The notes: a model not told the origin generated them from the letters alone. Shown: positions 26,770 through 35,985, counted from the first letter of the stretch. The stretch is DNA of 64,000 nucleotides from Variovorax sp. EL159 (GCF_900100965.1 NZ_FMUJ01000003.1:992410-1056409), one strand, 5' to 3'. A program made the numbers and translations.

Positions 26770-26831
26770 GGTGTTGCCCCCGGCAGGGGAAGGCGCGCGC
26801 GATGCGAAGTGCGCGCAGCCTGGGGGCGAGC
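26770..26831. repeat. GC-rich intergenic repeat abutting the tctC stop codon, copy 2
   Basis: Same element as 10874-10935: GGTGTTGCCCCCGG at one end, GAAGTGCGCGCAGCCTGGGG and GCGAGC at the other. It ends five bases before the tctC stop codon. Both copies occur in the same orientation relative to a preceding substrate-binding gene. Confidence 0.8.
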
Positions 26832-26836
26832 CCAAT

Positions 26837-27796
26837 TCAGACCATGCCGGACTTGGTCATGATCGCGCGCAGGCTGGCGAAGTCGTCGTCGACAAACTTG
26901 GCGAAGGCGTCGCCCGACAGCACGGCCGGCGTCCAGTCGTTCTTCTTGAGCGACTCGGCCCACGACGCGCTCTTCATGGCGGCCAGCACCATGTCGGTCA
27001 GCGCCTTGCGCTGCTCGGCCGAGATGCCGGGCGCGCCGTACACGCCGCGCCAGTTGCCGATCTCGACGTCGATGCCCTGCTCTTTCAGGGTCGGCACGTT
27101 GATGCCAGGCAGGCGCTGGCCGGAGGTGACGGCAATGGCCTTCATCTTGCCGGCGGCGATGTATTCGGCGAATTCGCTGTAGCCGCTGCCGCCGATGGTG
27201 ACGTTGCCCCCCAGGATGGCGGCCGTGGCTTCACCGCCGCCACGGAAGGCCACGTAGTTGATCTTCGACGGATCGGCGCCGACCTTCTGCGCGATCATGG
27301 CCGCGGCGATGTGCTCGGTGGCACCGCGCGAACCGCCGCCCCACTTGACGCTGCCCGGGTCTTTCTTGAGCTGGTCGATCACGTCCTTCATGGTCTTGAA
27401 AGGCGAGTTGGACGGCAGCACGAACACGTTGTATTCGGTGGTCAGGCGCGCGATGGGCGTGGCCTGCTCGAGCTTGACCGGCGGCTTGCCGGTGATGATG
27501 CCGCCCAGCATGACCGAGCCCATCACCATGAGCGCGTTGGCGTCGCCCTTGGAACCGTTCACGAACTGGGCCAGGCCCAGCGCGCCGGCGGCGCCGCCCT
27601 TGTTGTCATAAGTGACGGTGTCGGCCACCTTGGCGTCGTTCAGCGCCTTGCCCAGTGCGCGGCCGGTGGTGTCCCAGCCGCCGCCCGGGTTGGCGGGAAT
27701 CATCATCTTGACGTTGGCGGCGGCCCGGGCCGACAGCGGCAGCGCCCCGGCGGCGGCCAGTGCGGCCAATGACTTCAAAAAGGTGTCGCGACGCAT
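26837..27796 (-). CDS. tctC: TTT-system substrate-binding protein TctC (Bug family)
   Basis: The 319-residue periplasmic receptor has a signal peptide (MRRDTFLKSLAALAAAGALPLSARA) with a paired arginine start, and Bug-family features: VKMMIPANPGGGWDTTGRALGK, YDNKGGAAGALGLAQFVNG and WRGVYGAPGISAEQR. It captures carboxylates for TctAB. It is the first and normally most abundant product of the operon, divergent from tctDE across a 136-bp promoter region. The start is the ATG with an AGGAGA ribosome-binding site. Confidence 0.93.
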   Translation of the reverse strand: MRRDTFLKSLAALAAAGALPLSARAAANVKMMIPANPGGGWDTTGRALGKALNDAKVADTVTYDNKGGAAGALGLAQFVNGSKGDANALMVMGSVMLGGIITGKPPVKLEQATPIARLTTEYNVFVLPSNSPFKTMKDVIDQLKKDPGSVKWGGGSRGATEHIAAAMIAQKVGADPSKINYVAFRGGGEATAAILGGNVTIGGSGYSEFAEYIAAGKMKAIAVTSGQRLPGINVPTLKEQGIDVEIGNWRGVYGAPGISAEQRKALTDMVLAAMKSASWAESLKKNDWTPAVLSGDAFAKFVDDDFASLRAIMTKSGMV

Positions 27797-27932
27797 TGTT
27801 GTCTCCTGAAACTGGAAGGAACTTGAAAGGAACCTGACTTGAACCTGAGCGCTATCATGCGCCGCCCCGCTGTCAGTTGGCTGTCCGCCAGACTGGGGAA
27901 AACACCAAAGTACACACCCCTGCCGCCACCGT

Positions 27933-28616
27933 ATGAAGCTGCTGCTGGTCGAAGACGACCCCTCGATGCAAATCACCCTGCAGCGCACGCTGGGGCGCCG
28001 GCGGATCGACGTGCGCGTCTGCGGTGACGGGGCCGAGGCGGTCGCCCAATGGCGCGCCATCGAACCCGACGTGGTGGCGCTCGACCTGAGCCTGCCCAAC
28101 CTCGACGGCCTGCAGGTGCTGGCCCAGGCCCGCGCGGAAGGGCTGCGCACGCCGGTGCTGCTGTTGACCGCGCGCGGCACGGTGGGCGACCGCATCGTCG
28201 GCCTGAATGCCGGCGCCGACGACTACCTGCCCAAGCCCTTCGACCTGGACGAACTCGAAGCCCGCATCCGCGCGCTGCGCCGCCGCAGCCACAGCGCGAT
28301 CGGGCCGGACGCCGGGCTCAACCCGCAGGAGATCGGCGGGCTGCGCTTCGAGCCCGACAACGGCGCCATCTACAACCGCGCCGAGTTGCTCGAACTCACG
28401 CCGCGCGAGCTGGCACTGCTGAAGGCGCTGATGATGAAACCGGGCCATGCGGTCACCAAGGAACGCCTGTTCGAGCTGGTGTTTCCGGGCGAGACCGAGG
28501 TGCAGTACGAGGCCATCGAGGTGGTGGTGTATCGCCTGCGCAAGAAGCTCGCGGGCACCGGGGCCGTGCTGATGACGATGCGCGGGCTCGGCTACCTCGT
28601 GCGACCGGAAGCATGA
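27933..28616 (+). CDS. tctD: OmpR-type response regulator TctD
   Basis: The 227-residue protein has an N-terminal receiver (LLLVEDDPSMQ acidic pocket, phospho-acceptor Asp51 in VVALDLSLPNLDG, Lys in DDYLPKPFDLDE) and a C-terminal winged helix (ELTPRELALLKALMMKPGHAVTKERLFE). Placed next to tctE and divergent from tctCBA, it is almost certainly the activator of the transporter operon. Its stop overlaps the kinase start (ATGA). Confidence 0.92.
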   Translation: MKLLLVEDDPSMQITLQRTLGRRRIDVRVCGDGAEAVAQWRAIEPDVVALDLSLPNLDGLQVLAQARAEGLRTPVLLLTARGTVGDRIVGLNAGADDYLPKPFDLDELEARIRALRRRSHSAIGPDAGLNPQEIGGLRFEPDNGAIYNRAELLELTPRELALLKALMMKPGHAVTKERLFELVFPGETEVQYEAIEVVVYRLRKKLAGTGAVLMTMRGLGYLVRPEA

Positions 28617-30034
28617 CCCGCATCCTGTCGCTTCGCGCGCGGCTGCTGCTGGGCATCCTCGCGCCGATTGCGGTGTTCATCGTGATCAACAGCGTGAGCC
28701 TGTACCGCCAGAGCCTGGCGGCGGCCACCACGGCCTACGACCGCACCTTGCTCGCCTCGGCCAAGACCATCGGCGAACAGCTCGACGTGGAGGGCTACGA
28801 CGAGCTGGCGCACCTGCGCGCGATCGTGCCCTACTCCGCGCTCGAAGCCTTCGAGGCCGACAACCGCAGCCGCTTGTTCTACCGGGTCTCGGCGCTCGAC
28901 GGCGAAATGATCTCGGGCTTTGCCGAGTTGCCGTTCTGGCGCGGCCGCATCCCCGACCGCAGCGCCTACGCGGCGCTGGTCGATTTCTACGACGCGCAGT
29001 TCCGCAACCAGCCGGTGCGGGTCGCCGTGCTGCTGCAGCCCGTGTCCAGCGCGCGCGGGCGCGGCATGGCCGTGGTGCAGGTGGCCGAGACGCTGGAGAT
29101 CCGCGAGACACTGGCGCGCAAGCTGCTGGTCGACACGCTGTGGCGGCAGCTGCTGCTGATGGGCGTGATCGCGCTGGTGACGGTGTTCGTGGTGCAGCGC
29201 GCCACGCGGCCGGTGCGCGAGCTGGGCGAAGCCATCGGCAAGCGCGCAGCCGACGATCTTTCGCCCATCGACGCACCCGATGCACCACGCGAGTTGCGTC
29301 CGCTCGTCGATGCCACCACCGAGGTCATGGGGCGGCTGCAGCGGTTGCTCGATCACCAGAAGCGCTTTGTGCGCGACAGCGCCCACCAGTTGCGCACGCC
29401 GCTGGCGGTGCTCAAGGCGCAGGTGCAGTCGGCGCGGCGCGGCGACGTCGCGCCCGAGCAGGCATTCAGCGAGATCAGCCAGACGGTCGAGCGCGCCACC
29501 ACGCTGGCCAACCAGATGCTGTCGCTTGCCAAGGTCGAGCAGTTGCGCCAGCAGCCGGAATCGGTGGCGCTCGACCTGGGCGAGGTGGTGCGCCACATCG
29601 CGCTCGACCTGTCGCCGCTGGTGGCCGACAAGGCGCTCGACTTCGAGCTGGCCATCGACGAGCCGGTGACGGTGCGCGCGCACCAGTGGATGCTGCAGGA
29701 GCTCACGCGCAACCTGCTGCACAACGCGATCAAGCTGAGCCCGGCGGGCGCAGCGCTGTCGGTGTCGGTGCACGCCGAGGGCGACGACGCCGTGCTCACG
29801 GTGCGCGACGGCGGCCCGGGCATCTCGCCCGAGTTGCGCCAGCGGCTGTTCGCGCCCTTCTCGGCCGGCAGTACGTCGAGCGGCTCGGGGCTGGGGCTGG
29901 CGATCTGCCGCGAGATCGTGCTGGCGCTGAACGGGCGCATCAGCCTGGACAACCGCACGGCAAAGGACGACGCCGCGCAGGTGATCGGGCTCGATGCCGT
30001 CGTGCGGCTGCCGCTCTCGCGGCACAATTCCTGA
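28613..30034 (+). CDS. tctE: sensor histidine kinase TctE
   Basis: The 473-residue kinase has two transmembrane segments (about residues 10-27 and 180-200) enclosing a periplasmic 2CSK_N-like sensor domain. The dimerisation box is FVRDSAHQLRTPLAVLKAQ with the phospho-His, followed by N-box NLLHNAIKLSP and G-boxes RDGGPGIS and GSGLGLAI. It senses tricarboxylate-type ligands and phosphorylates TctD. The ATGA overlap fixes the start. The S4-domain gene follows after three bases. Confidence 0.92.
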   Translation: MTRILSLRARLLLGILAPIAVFIVINSVSLYRQSLAAATTAYDRTLLASAKTIGEQLDVEGYDELAHLRAIVPYSALEAFEADNRSRLFYRVSALDGEMISGFAELPFWRGRIPDRSAYAALVDFYDAQFRNQPVRVAVLLQPVSSARGRGMAVVQVAETLEIRETLARKLLVDTLWRQLLLMGVIALVTVFVVQRATRPVRELGEAIGKRAADDLSPIDAPDAPRELRPLVDATTEVMGRLQRLLDHQKRFVRDSAHQLRTPLAVLKAQVQSARRGDVAPEQAFSEISQTVERATTLANQMLSLAKVEQLRQQPESVALDLGEVVRHIALDLSPLVADKALDFELAIDEPVTVRAHQWMLQELTRNLLHNAIKLSPAGAALSVSVHAEGDDAVLTVRDGGPGISPELRQRLFAPFSAGSTSSGSGLGLAICREIVLALNGRISLDNRTAKDDAAQVIGLDAVVRLPLSRHNS

Positions 30035-30037
30035 TCT

Positions 30038-30481
30038 ATGGAATCTCCGGAACGTCTGCGCATCGACAAATGGCTTTGGGCCGCCCGCTTCTTCAAGACG
30101 CGCTCGCTGGCCGCGGAGGAAATCGGCAAGAACCGGGTGCAGGTGAACGGCGACATCGCCAAGGCCTCGCGCGAGGTCAAGGCCGGCGACACGGTGACGA
30201 TGCGCCTGGGCGTGCAGACGCGAACCGTGACGGTGCGCGGCATCAGCGGCCAGCGCGGACCGGCGCCCGTGGCCCAGCAGCTCTACGAAGAAACGCCCGA
30301 GAGCATCGCGGCGCAGGCCGCCCTGCGCGAGCAGCGCCGCATGGGGAGCGAGCCGGCCCTGGCCATCGAACAGGGGCGCCCGACCAAGCGCGACCGGCGC
30401 GACCTGGACGGCGCGGTGCGCCATGCCGAATGGGACAGCCGCTGGAGCGCCTCGCTCGACCCCGACGAAACCGACCGCTGA
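30038..30481 (+). CDS. hslR: S4-domain RNA-binding protein, Hsp15 type
   Basis: The 147-residue basic protein has an N-terminal S4 fold (RLRIDKWLWAARFFKTRSLAAEEIGKNRVQVNGDIAK) followed by an Arg-rich tail (GRPTKRDRRDLDG). Hsp15 proteins bind 50S subunits carrying a stalled nascent chain and help to recycle them after heat stress. Length and motif are normal. It lies three bases behind tctE, so it may ride on that transcript without functional relation. Confidence 0.9.
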   Translation: MESPERLRIDKWLWAARFFKTRSLAAEEIGKNRVQVNGDIAKASREVKAGDTVTMRLGVQTRTVTVRGISGQRGPAPVAQQLYEETPESIAAQAALREQRRMGSEPALAIEQGRPTKRDRRDLDGAVRHAEWDSRWSASLDPDETDR

Positions 30482-30525
30482 TTCGCGTACGCTGTCGCCT
30501 TTCCTTTCTCACGGAGATCCGGGAC

Positions 30526-31332
30526 ATGGCCAGCTTCAAGAAGTACCGCGTCGGCAGCAAGTTCAAGCTCTCGCACATCGATCCTGACGACACGCCCTTC
30601 TGCCAGGGCGACGAGGCATCGCAGCGCGCGGAGGTCGACGCACTGGCCGTCGAACTCGATGAACTGCAGGACCTGCTGCACGCCGAAGGCCGGCGCAAGC
30701 TGCTGCTGGTGCTGCAGGGCATGGACACCAGCGGCAAGGACGGCACGGTGCGCTGGGTGTTCTCGCGGACTTCGCCGCTGGGCGTGCGCGTGATGGCCTT
30801 CAAGGCGCCCAACGACCTGGAGCGCGCACACGACTACCTCTGGCGCTGCCATGCCGCGGTGCCGCGCACCGGCGAGATCATGGTGTGGAACCGCAGCCAC
30901 TACGAAGACGTGCTGGTGCCCGTGGTCGAAGGCTGGATCGACAAGGCCGAGGCCAAGCGCCGCTATGCGCAGATCAACGACTTCGAGCGGCTGCTGACCG
31001 AGACCGGCACGGTGATCGTCAAGTGCATGCTGCACATCGACAAGGACGAGCAGCGCGAACGCCTGCAGGCCCGCATCGACACGCCGGGCAAGCAATGGAA
31101 GTTCAGCATGGACGACCTGGAGGTGCGCACCAAGTGGAGCGCCTACCAGCAGGCGTATCAGAGCGCGCTCGGCGCGACGTCGACCGACCACGCACCCTGG
31201 CACGTGGTGCCCGCCAACAGCAAGCGGCATCGCAATGTGATGGTTGCGCAATTGCTGGTGAAGACGCTGCGGCAGATGAAGCTCAAGGCGCCGCCGCCAG
31301 ACCCGGCGCTGAAGGGAATGATCGTCAAGTGA
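30526..31332 (+). CDS. polyphosphate kinase 2 family protein
   Basis: The 268-residue PPK2 enzyme transfers phosphate between polyphosphate and nucleotides. Walker A is GMDTSGKDGT, the Walker B/lid region contains VWNRSHYEDVLVPVV, and WKFSMDDLEVRTKWSAYQ and WHVVPANSKRHRN complete the family pattern. The compact single-domain length suggests class I-III PPK2; direction (NDP or NMP phosphorylation) cannot be decided here. An ACGGAGATCCGGGAC leader with a GGAG ribosome-binding site precedes the ATG. Confidence 0.9.
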   Translation: MASFKKYRVGSKFKLSHIDPDDTPFCQGDEASQRAEVDALAVELDELQDLLHAEGRRKLLLVLQGMDTSGKDGTVRWVFSRTSPLGVRVMAFKAPNDLERAHDYLWRCHAAVPRTGEIMVWNRSHYEDVLVPVVEGWIDKAEAKRRYAQINDFERLLTETGTVIVKCMLHIDKDEQRERLQARIDTPGKQWKFSMDDLEVRTKWSAYQQAYQSALGATSTDHAPWHVVPANSKRHRNVMVAQLLVKTLRQMKLKAPPPDPALKGMIVK

Positions 31333-31407
31333 GCCCGGCGCCGGTGACCCGGCCCGGTGAAAGCGACGCGAAGTGCGTAAAGACGCGGCGTCGCTGATTC
31401 ACTCAGT

Positions 31408-32079
31408 TCACGAGCGGCGAATCACCGCCTGTGCCAGCACGCGGCACTTGCCGAATTCGCAGCGCACGGCCCAGGTGCCGCCGTTGTCGCAAGGCACGTT
31501 GTAGTTTTCGAAGCCCGGCCCCTTGGCCGTAAGTTCGGCGCGCGGCTGCAGGTTGCAGCGGCCGGCCTTGGCCAGGGTCTCGACGTTGTACGTGTCGACG
31601 CCGGTGCGGCGCGGCTTGGCCGTGACGGCGGCGGGGTCGAAGTTGTTATGCGCGTAGAAGGTGTCCCGCACGTTCGGGTCGAGGTTGCGATAGCCCCGCT
31701 TGGCCATGCAATGCACGATCGCGATCTGCTGGTGCTCGGCGATCACGCTGTCCGGCGGACGGCCGACCCAGTCGGCAATCGAAGCACCGATGCCAGCCAC
31801 CGCGGCACCCGTGGCCAGGCCACGGCTGTACCAAGTCACGAGGCCGAGGCCCAATGCGGCCCAGCCGCCGTCGTTGGTGTCACTGCGAGCCTCGATGCGG
31901 TTCGCCGCGACCCGGCATTCGGCCACGTCGTTGTCGTAGCGGACCTTGTCGACGCCTTGCATCGCGACCATGGGCACGTAGGACTTGCCGGAGCCCGTGC
32001 CGGGTTCGGTCGGTGGCTGCGTGCTTGCACAGCCCACCAGCGCCATGGCGGCGAACGCAACGCTCAGCATCAGCTTCAT
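31408..32079 (-). CDS. putative lipoprotein of unknown function
   Basis: The 223-residue protein has a lipoprotein signal peptide (MKLMLSVAFAAMALVGCAS, lipobox LVGC, Cys17), then a Pro/Gly/Thr-rich linker and a region with a Gly-rich, glycine-zipper-like helix (GLATGAAVAGIGASIADWVG). Six further cysteines follow, probably forming disulfides in the periplasm. Glycine-zipper lipoproteins often sit in the outer membrane. An upstream in-frame extension lacks export features and was rejected. It is convergent with ppk2 and divergent from the DUF3592 gene. Confidence 0.8.
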   Translation of the reverse strand: MKLMLSVAFAAMALVGCASTQPPTEPGTGSGKSYVPMVAMQGVDKVRYDNDVAECRVAANRIEARSDTNDGGWAALGLGLVTWYSRGLATGAAVAGIGASIADWVGRPPDSVIAEHQQIAIVHCMAKRGYRNLDPNVRDTFYAHNNFDPAAVTAKPRRTGVDTYNVETLAKAGRCNLQPRAELTAKGPGFENYNVPCDNGGTWAVRCEFGKCRVLAQAVIRRS

Positions 32080-32285
32080 GGAATTCCCTCGTCTTCTTCG
32101 CGATAGTTGCGGGGATTTAACCATACATATAGTTACTCTTGAATCGCCTTGTCGCGAATGCACGACGGCTCGCATTGGCGCGAACGGAGGCTGTTTCAGG
32201 CCCTCCAGCAAAGCCATGCGACGATGCGGCGGCCAGCCGCACCCTGCGGCCCCGGACAAGAAAAGAAAGCGCCGAAGCCTGCTGC

Positions 32286-32729
32286 ATGAAGTTCGAGACC
32301 CTCGCCAAATTCCTTTTCGGACTCATCGGCATTGCGCTGCTCGCGCTGTGCGGCGTGCTGCTCTACCAGCGGGTGGCCTTCATTGCATCGGCCCAGCGGG
32401 TGCAGGGCCAGGTGACCGATCTGCAGCACGTGCGCAGCACCAACAAGAACAACACCGACGGCACGTGGCGGCCGGTCGTGCAGTTCCGGCTGCCGTCGGG
32501 CGCGATCATCGATTTCACGACTTCGAGCAGCAGCGGCTCGCCGGGCTACGAGATCGGCGAGAAGGTCGATGTGTTCTATCAGCCGTCGAACCCGAACAAC
32601 GCCCTGCTCAATGACTTGTTCGAACTGTGGGGCGGCGCGGCCATCGCGGGCGTCATCGGAGCCGTGTTCCTCGGCTTCGCGTGGCTCCTCAGGAAGATCG
32701 GGCAAAACGAAAAGACGGGGGTTGCGTGA
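32286..32729 (+). CDS. DUF3592 membrane protein
   Basis: The 147-residue protein has one hydrophobic helix at each end (LFGLIGIALLALCGVLLYQ and AIAGVIGAVFLGFAWLL), enclosing a soluble beta domain with QGQVTDLQHV and GEKVDVFYQPSNPNNALL, the DUF3592 pattern. Function unknown. Its TGA shares one base with the ATG of the cytochrome gene (TGATG), so the two are translationally coupled. Confidence 0.82.
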   Translation: MKFETLAKFLFGLIGIALLALCGVLLYQRVAFIASAQRVQGQVTDLQHVRSTNKNNTDGTWRPVVQFRLPSGAIIDFTTSSSSGSPGYEIGEKVDVFYQPSNPNNALLNDLFELWGGAAIAGVIGAVFLGFAWLLRKIGQNEKTGVA

Positions 32730-33076
32730 TGGCGACGCAGTTCCCATGCTTTCAGGGGCACTTCATCGCAATCGCGGCGATGCTGGCTGCGTTTTCGCTT
32801 CCGGCCTCGGCCCAGGTTGCACCCGAGGCACTGGCCAGAAAGAACGGCTGCATGGCCTGCCACGGCCTGGTCCACAAGCAGGTGGGGCCGGGCTTTGCGC
32901 AGATCGCGCAGCGCTACCTGAAAGACGCCGAAGCGCCCGCACGGCTCGCCGACAAGATCCGCGATGGCAGCGTGGGCACTTGGGGGCGGGTCATCATGCC
33001 GCGGCAAACGCAGGTCTCGCCTGCCGATGCGCAGGCGCTGGCGCATTGGGTGCTGTCGCAGCCATCGCCGGGTTGA
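32729..33076 (+). CDS. class I cytochrome c
   Basis: The 115-residue periplasmic monohaem cytochrome has a signal peptide ending ASA (about residue 28), haem motif CMACH, and distal Met in VIMPRQTQVS. The domain has the size of cytochrome c551/c5-like electron carriers. GPGFAQIAQRYLKD is the typical helix after the haem. The partner is unknown. It is coupled to the DUF3592 gene upstream. Confidence 0.92.
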   Translation: MATQFPCFQGHFIAIAAMLAAFSLPASAQVAPEALARKNGCMACHGLVHKQVGPGFAQIAQRYLKDAEAPARLADKIRDGSVGTWGRVIMPRQTQVSPADAQALAHWVLSQPSPG

Positions 33077-33125
33077 ACCGGGCCGGCAACCGGCTCGTCA
33101 CCGTGGCGCGTCAGTCACTGCCGGC

Positions 33126-33254
33126 TCAGTCCCCGAACCAGAAGAACAGCCAGGAACCGAGCGAAACCAGCACGGCAAACAGCGCGATGCCGTCGTAGGG
33201 AAGGCGCGGGGCGCTGGCCCGGGTTCTCGAACGGCGCACATCGTTGTGTGTCAT
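33126..33254 (-). CDS. small single-span membrane protein, 42 aa
   Basis: The minus-strand reading frame begins MTHNDVRRSRTRASAPRLPY and ends DGIALFAVLVSLGSWLFFWFGD. That gives a basic N-terminus and one clear transmembrane helix, the positive-inside arrangement of a small inner-membrane protein. A GAGG element lies about 6-10 bases before the ATG. It is below the usual annotation length. It converges with the cytochrome gene (49-bp gap). Function unknown. Confidence 0.65.
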   Translation of the reverse strand: MTHNDVRRSRTRASAPRLPYDGIALFAVLVSLGSWLFFWFGD

Positions 33255-33567
33255 GGAGGCCCTCGCTTTGCAGGTAGTTCGGGCGCCGACGATGCGCGTG
33301 CGGCCAGGATGTTGTCAATCGCAAAAGAAGGTTCGCATCCCTTCGACAATGGCAAACAAGTAGCGCTTGCTGTCTTAATTTGGATGTTTGGTTCCAGTTT
33401 TTTTGCGTCTGAATTGTAAAGTTCTCAAAAATCAGAGAGCAAGTCAGATGCTAGTCATTATCATTCCGTGTCGTCTGGCCCCACGGCCACGCCTCTAGCC
33501 ACTCCGAGCTCCGCGCCGGACAGCCATTCAAGAGGTTCACGACCTCATCCTGTCTTCTGGAGCATTC
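33255..33567. other. intergenic region upstream of the TonB receptor
   Basis: This 313-bp stretch is comparatively AT-rich in its middle (33330-33470) and holds no open frame with coding character. It should contain the promoter of the 42-aa gene (left) and of the siderophore receptor (right). The only specific site I can name is the Fur-like sequence at 33447-33465. Confidence 0.6.
33447..33465 (+). promoter_or_regulatory. Fur-box-like site before the siderophore receptor
   Basis: The 19-bp sequence GATGCTAGTCATTATCATT matches the right half of the Fur consensus (ATCATTATC-type) well and the left half only partly. It lies about 100 bp before the receptor ATG, a normal position for iron repression of a TonB receptor. 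Confidence 0.55.
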
Positions 33568-35934
33568 ATGGCGTACATCAAGAGCCGCAAGCATTCGCCT
33601 GCGCGTTACATTCCTGGCCGCGCGGCCACCACTGCCACCTTGGTTGCGCTCGGCGCCTCCATGTCGGCCCAGGCGCAAAGCACGCTGAACGAAGTCCGCG
33701 TCGAAGCCACGACCGACTACAAGGTCGAAAAGTCCGCCTCCCCGAAATTCACCGCCCCGCTGCTGGACACGCCCAAGTCGGTCACGGTCATTCCCCAGGA
33801 AGTCATCCGCCAGACCGGCGCGACCACACTGGTCGACGCGCTGCGCACCACGCCCGGCATCACCTTCGGCGCGGGCGAAGGCGGCAACCCCGTCGGCGAC
33901 CGCCCCTTCATCCGCGGCTTCGACTCGCAAAGCGACACCTACGTGGACGGCGTGCGCGATGGCGCCGCGCAGACGCGCGAAATCTTCAACGTGGAATCGG
34001 TCGAAGTCGTCAAGGGCCCCAGCTCCGCGTTCGGCGGCCGCGGCTCGGCCGGCGGCTCGGTCAACATCATCAGCAAGACGCCGCAAGCTGAAAACTTCTT
34101 CAGCGGCAGCATCGGCCTGGGCACCGACTCGTACCAGCGCGAGACGCTGGACATCAACCGCAAGCTGTCCGACACGATCGCCGCCCGCCTGAACGTGATG
34201 AACTTCAAGTCGGACGTCGCCGGCCGCGGCCCGGTCAACGTCAAGCGCTGGGGCGTGGCGCCGAGCGTCACCTTCGGCCTCGGCACGCCGACCCAGGTCA
34301 CGCTGAGCTACTACCACTACGAGACCAACGACCTGCCCGATTCGGGCATTCCGTACAACAACCCGTTCACCTCCGGCGTCAACCAGCTGCGCAACGGCGA
34401 CGGCCAGCCGATCGTGGTGCCGCGCGGCACCTACTACGGCGTGGTCAACCGCGACTACCAGCGCACCAAGGTCGATGCCGGCACGGTCGACGTGAAGCAC
34501 GACTTCGGCGGCGGCCTGGTGCTGCGCAACGTCACGCGCTCCAGCAAGTCGGGCAACGACTACATCTGGACGCAGCCCGACGACAGCCGCGGCAACTTCC
34601 TGCTGAACGGCACGGTCTGGCGCCGGCCCAACAGCCGCGTGTCGGACTCCGAATCGCTGGTCAACCAGACCAGCCTGTCGGGCAAGTTCGAAGCCGCCGG
34701 CATCAAGCACACCTATGTGGCCGGCCTGGAGATCGGCAAAGAGGCCACGACCAAGGCCAGCTACCTGTTCCTGCAGAACGCCCGCACGGGCTTCGAGAGC
34801 TACCCGAGAGCGACGGTCCCCGGCGCACCCGCCGGCGCGCTGAACTGCGCGGTGGGTTCGGGCATCCGCAGCGACTTCAACTGCACCTCGGCCTACAGCC
34901 CCACGCCCTATGACCCGTGGATGGGCGGCATCGTGCGCTCGCCGGCCAGCACCGAAGTCAAGACCAAGACCACCTCGGTCTACGCCTTCGACACCATCGA
35001 GTTCAACCCGCAGTGGTCGCTGAACCTGGGCCTGCGCTGGGACGACTACAAGACGAACGCCGTCACGCCCGCATACCTCACGCCGATCGCAACCACCGCC
35101 GCCGTGCCGAGCCTTGCCGCAACCGGCTCGACCAGCGTGGCCGTTGCCGCCGGCCGCCTCGTGCCCGGCATCGAACTCGCCAACAAGGCCTCGTTCCTGA
35201 ACTACCAGGTCGGCGCGGTCTACAAGCCGGCGCCCAACGGCAGCATCTATGTGTCCTACGGCACCTCGTCGACGCCGCCCGGCACCGACGGTGGCGACGG
35301 CGCTGACGGCATTTCCGCCGCCATCCGCAACCTGAAGCCGCAAGACAGCCGCAGCTTCGAGATCGGCACCAAGTGGGAAGTGCTGGACCGCCGCCTTGTG
35401 CTCACCTCGGCGATCTTCCGCACGGACATGAACAATGCCCGCACCACCGCCGCGGACGGCTCGACGCAGAACGTCGGCAAGAAGCGCGTGCAAGGCATCG
35501 AGTTCGGCGTGGCTGGCAGCATCACGCGCGACTGGCAGGTCTTCGGCGGCTTCACGCACCTGAACGCCAAGCTCACCGACAACGGCTACACGGCAACGGG
35601 CACGCCCTCGCCTTTCAACGGCAACTTCTTCCCGAACACGCCGAAGAACAGCGCAACGCTGTGGACCACCTACACCATCATGCCGGGCCTGACGATCGGC
35701 GGCGGCGCCACGTACATGGGCAAGCAGTACGGCAACGTCAACAACACCAAGTGGATTCCGTCGTACGTGAAGTACGACGCCATGGTGAGCTACGTGGTCA
35801 ACAAGAACTTCAGCCTGCAACTGAACATCCAGAACCTGACCAACAAGTACTACTTCGACAAGGCATACGCATCGCACTACGCGACCGTGGGCGCAGGCCG
35901 CTCGGCCTCGTTGACGGGCAGCTTCAGCTTCTGA
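33568..35934 (+). CDS. TonB-dependent siderophore receptor (catecholate type)
   Basis: The 788-residue outer-membrane receptor has a signal peptide ending AQA (about residue 36), then the plug domain (TPKSVTVIPQEVIRQTGATTLVDALR, FIRGFDSQSDTYVDGVRDG, VEVVKGPSSAFGGRGSAGGSVN) and a 22-strand barrel ending in the terminal aromatic SFSF. It is closest in pattern to Fiu/CirA-like catecholate receptors. There is no N-terminal signalling domain, so it is not a FecA-type transducer. A Fur-like site precedes it and a strong terminator follows. Confidence 0.92.
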   Translation: MAYIKSRKHSPARYIPGRAATTATLVALGASMSAQAQSTLNEVRVEATTDYKVEKSASPKFTAPLLDTPKSVTVIPQEVIRQTGATTLVDALRTTPGITFGAGEGGNPVGDRPFIRGFDSQSDTYVDGVRDGAAQTREIFNVESVEVVKGPSSAFGGRGSAGGSVNIISKTPQAENFFSGSIGLGTDSYQRETLDINRKLSDTIAARLNVMNFKSDVAGRGPVNVKRWGVAPSVTFGLGTPTQVTLSYYHYETNDLPDSGIPYNNPFTSGVNQLRNGDGQPIVVPRGTYYGVVNRDYQRTKVDAGTVDVKHDFGGGLVLRNVTRSSKSGNDYIWTQPDDSRGNFLLNGTVWRRPNSRVSDSESLVNQTSLSGKFEAAGIKHTYVAGLEIGKEATTKASYLFLQNARTGFESYPRATVPGAPAGALNCAVGSGIRSDFNCTSAYSPTPYDPWMGGIVRSPASTEVKTKTTSVYAFDTIEFNPQWSLNLGLRWDDYKTNAVTPAYLTPIATTAAVPSLAATGSTSVAVAAGRLVPGIELANKASFLNYQVGAVYKPAPNGSIYVSYGTSSTPPGTDGGDGADGISAAIRNLKPQDSRSFEIGTKWEVLDRRLVLTSAIFRTDMNNARTTAADGSTQNVGKKRVQGIEFGVAGSITRDWQVFGGFTHLNAKLTDNGYTATGTPSPFNGNFFPNTPKNSATLWTTYTIMPGLTIGGGATYMGKQYGNVNNTKWIPSYVKYDAMVSYVVNKNFSLQLNIQNLTNKYYFDKAYASHYATVGAGRSASLTGSFSF

Positions 35935-35985
35935 TGAAGCCGGGCGGGTACCGCGCCTTTGCGGTACCTTCGCCCGCTCTTCGCG

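Noticed and set aside
31362..31395. Hairpin AGCGACGC/GCGTCGCT between ppk2 and the lipoprotein gene as a terminator
   Set aside because: The loop is long (18 bases) and there is no T-run on either strand.
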